From contig CALBLI010000058.1 of NCBI GenBank assembly GCA_937896065.1, forward strand, positions 1 to 26,979: a stretch of DNA of 26,979 bases, written 5' to 3'. A program made the translations under genes and the position numbers. This document shows positions 25,873-26,979 of the stretch, in pieces; the stretch's first letter is position 1, and the number at the start of each line of letters is the position of its first letter. This DNA is from an uncultured Caryophanales bacterium. GTDB lineage: Bacteria; Bacillota_I; Bacilli_A; RFN20; CAG-288. The notes under the pieces were generated by a model, which was not told the origin of the DNA, made no database searches, and saw only the letters and a program-made list of their open reading frames with translations.

Positions 25873-26979
25873 AAAATTTAAAAAAATATTATTTATATAA
25901 ACCAGTCATTTTCTTCTCACTGATGATTTTAAAAGTCATAGTTGCCGTATTATTTCAAACTATACCTCTTTTAATATACTATATTGTCAACTTAATTACT
26001 GAAAGCGGAGATTTTAAATTATTCATCTACGTAGGAATAGCAGCATTATGTTTGATATTAGTTTCAATTTCTATGAATTTATTTGAAGAATATAATTCTC
26101 ATAAATACATTGACACAATAACAGAACTGTATAGAAAAGATGTATTTCAAGGTATATTGAATTTAGATTTAACTGAAATCAATAACAAACAAGTTGGGGA
26201 ATATCTTTCAATTTTAAATAAAGATGTAACTAGTATTTCAGATAAACATTTTACAGCTGTATTTGATAGTGTTTCTACTATCAGTGCTATTGTAATGGGA
26301 TTTGTTGTATCTTGCATATTAAACTGGATTATAACATTATTTATTTTCTTTATGTCAGCTATGGTTGTATTAGTTCCTATGTTATTATCAAAGAAGATAT
26401 ATACTAGATTCAATGAATATTCTCTAGCTGTATCTGAATTGTCAAAATACTTTGAAAATTTCTTAAATGGGTCTCTTATTGTATTAAACTGTAATGCTAT
26501 TCATAAAATTGCAAATATTGTAAATGAAGTAGATAAAGATCTTCTAAAAAAAGAAAATAAATACTGGAAAGTTATTAGTTTTGATAATAATATTGTTCAA
26601 ATATTAATATTGCTTCTTCAATTTTTTACAGTATTCTTTGCCTGTTTGCTTGTTCATTATGGACTTGCAAAAGTTGCAATATGTGTTGCTTTTTTACAGA
26701 TAGGAACTACAATTTATTCTCCTTTAACTCAGCTCATCTCTTCATACTCATATATAAAAAGTGTAAAAGGTGTTGTTAATAGACTTTCTGAATTTACAAA
26801 ATTAACTGATAAAAAAGTTAATAAATGTGATATTAAAGATCCATCTATCAGTGTTAGTGGTTTGACTATTTCTTATAATGATAGAAAAATCTTAGATAAT
26901 GTTTCTTATACTTTCGATTTTGGAAAAAAATATATGCTGACTGGAAAAAGTGGTATTGGAAAATCAACACTACTTAATT
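25869..26979 (+). CDS. ABC exporter (fused membrane and ATPase domains), 3' end missing
   Basis: The reading frame is open from the ATG at 25869 through the right edge: 370 codons in window, probably about 540-580 in full. An ABC type-1 membrane domain comes first, with about six hydrophobic segments (for example around residues 10-32, 48-68, 130-175 and 240-270), followed by the ATPase domain. Walker A LTGKSGIGKSTLLN sits at the window edge. The protein begins directly with the membrane region, so it lacks the N-terminal C39 leader peptidase found in many bacteriocin exporters; leader removal would need another protease. The start codon overlaps the radical SAM stop (ATGA), indicating translational coupling. 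The likely role is export of the matured peptide and possibly self-immunity. Confidence 0.88.
   Translation, partial: MKNLKKYYLYKPVIFFSLMILKVIVAVLFQTIPLLIYYIVNLITESGDFKLFIYVGIAALCLILVSISMNLFEEYNSHKYIDTITELYRKDVFQGILNLDLTEINNKQVGEYLSILNKDVTSISDKHFTAVFDSVSTISAIVMGFVVSCILNWIITLFIFFMSAMVVLVPMLLSKKIYTRFNEYSLAVSELSKYFENFLNGSLIVLNCNAIHKIANIVNEVDKDLLKKENKYWKVISFDNNIVQILILLLQFFTVFFACLLVHYGLAKVAICVAFLQIGTTIYSPLTQLISSYSYIKSVKGVVNRLSEFTKLTDKKVNKCDIKDPSISVSGLTISYNDRKILDNVSYTFDFGKKYMLTGKSGIGKSTLLN

Noticed and set aside
26147..26413. Minus-strand open frame of 88 codons near the right edge
   Set aside because: It is inside the membrane domain of the ABC exporter, which is open on the plus strand from 25869 to the edge.
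1..26979. Mycoplasma-type genetic code (TGA as Trp)
   Set aside because: Trp residues in conserved motifs use TGG, and TGA ends several genes exactly at overlapping ATGA junctions.
1..26979. CRISPR arrays, tRNA or rRNA genes, insertion sequences
   Set aside because: I looked for regularly spaced repeats, cloverleaf-like GC-rich segments and transposase motifs and saw none.

Overview
The window is a strongly AT-rich stretch of bacterial chromosome. Tight, often overlapping genes, AGGAGG-type ribosome binding sites, and class II GalT and FtsK/YmfF/YmfH-like genes point to a low-GC Gram-positive of the Bacilli/Erysipelotrichia/uncultured gut 'Mollicutes-like' kind. Tryptophan is encoded by TGG, and TGA ends galK, the SMC-like gene and the radical SAM gene, so the standard bacterial code is used rather than the Mycoplasma code. 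The taxon itself is inference.

Layout. (1) 1-3189: the end of an FAD-dependent oxidoreductase gene of the glycan-cluster type, overlapping a polytopic GT-C-type glycosyltransferase. (2) 3195-15336: a long co-directional run, galK-galT-ftsK-(ymfF-like)-(ymfH-like)-pullulanase-plsC, with gaps or overlaps of only a few bases. It starts at a promoter overlapped by a 22-bp palindrome and ends at a bidirectional terminator (15351-15383). It mixes galactose (Leloir) metabolism, chromosome segregation, two M16-like pseudo-peptidases, alpha-glucan debranching and phosphatidic acid synthesis. (3) 15418-17955, minus strand: a two-gene operon of a heparan-alpha-glucosaminide N-acetyltransferase-like membrane protein and an acyl-CoA/AMP ligase that directly abut. 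(4) 18157-23908: three tightly coupled genes encoding an SMC-like ATPase and two partners, recognised as JetA, JetB and JetC of a Wadjet (MksBEF-like) plasmid-defence system. The nuclease subunit JetD is not present beside them. (5) 23929-24444: remains of a decayed gene. (6) 24502-26979: a small RiPP (ribosomally made, post-translationally modified peptide) cluster cut by the window edge. It has an extended -10 promoter, a 27-codon precursor peptide that is easy to miss, a radical SAM/SPASM maturase and an ABC exporter.

The right third (18-27 kb) is accessory DNA: a defence island with a decayed gene and a peptide natural-product cluster. The best candidate for something undescribed is the RiPP cluster. 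Its precursor has a short acidic leader and a C-terminal Cys-x6-Cys core containing an N-x-x-C motif, and it ends in three consecutive stop codons. The second-best item is a JetABC operon lacking its nuclease.
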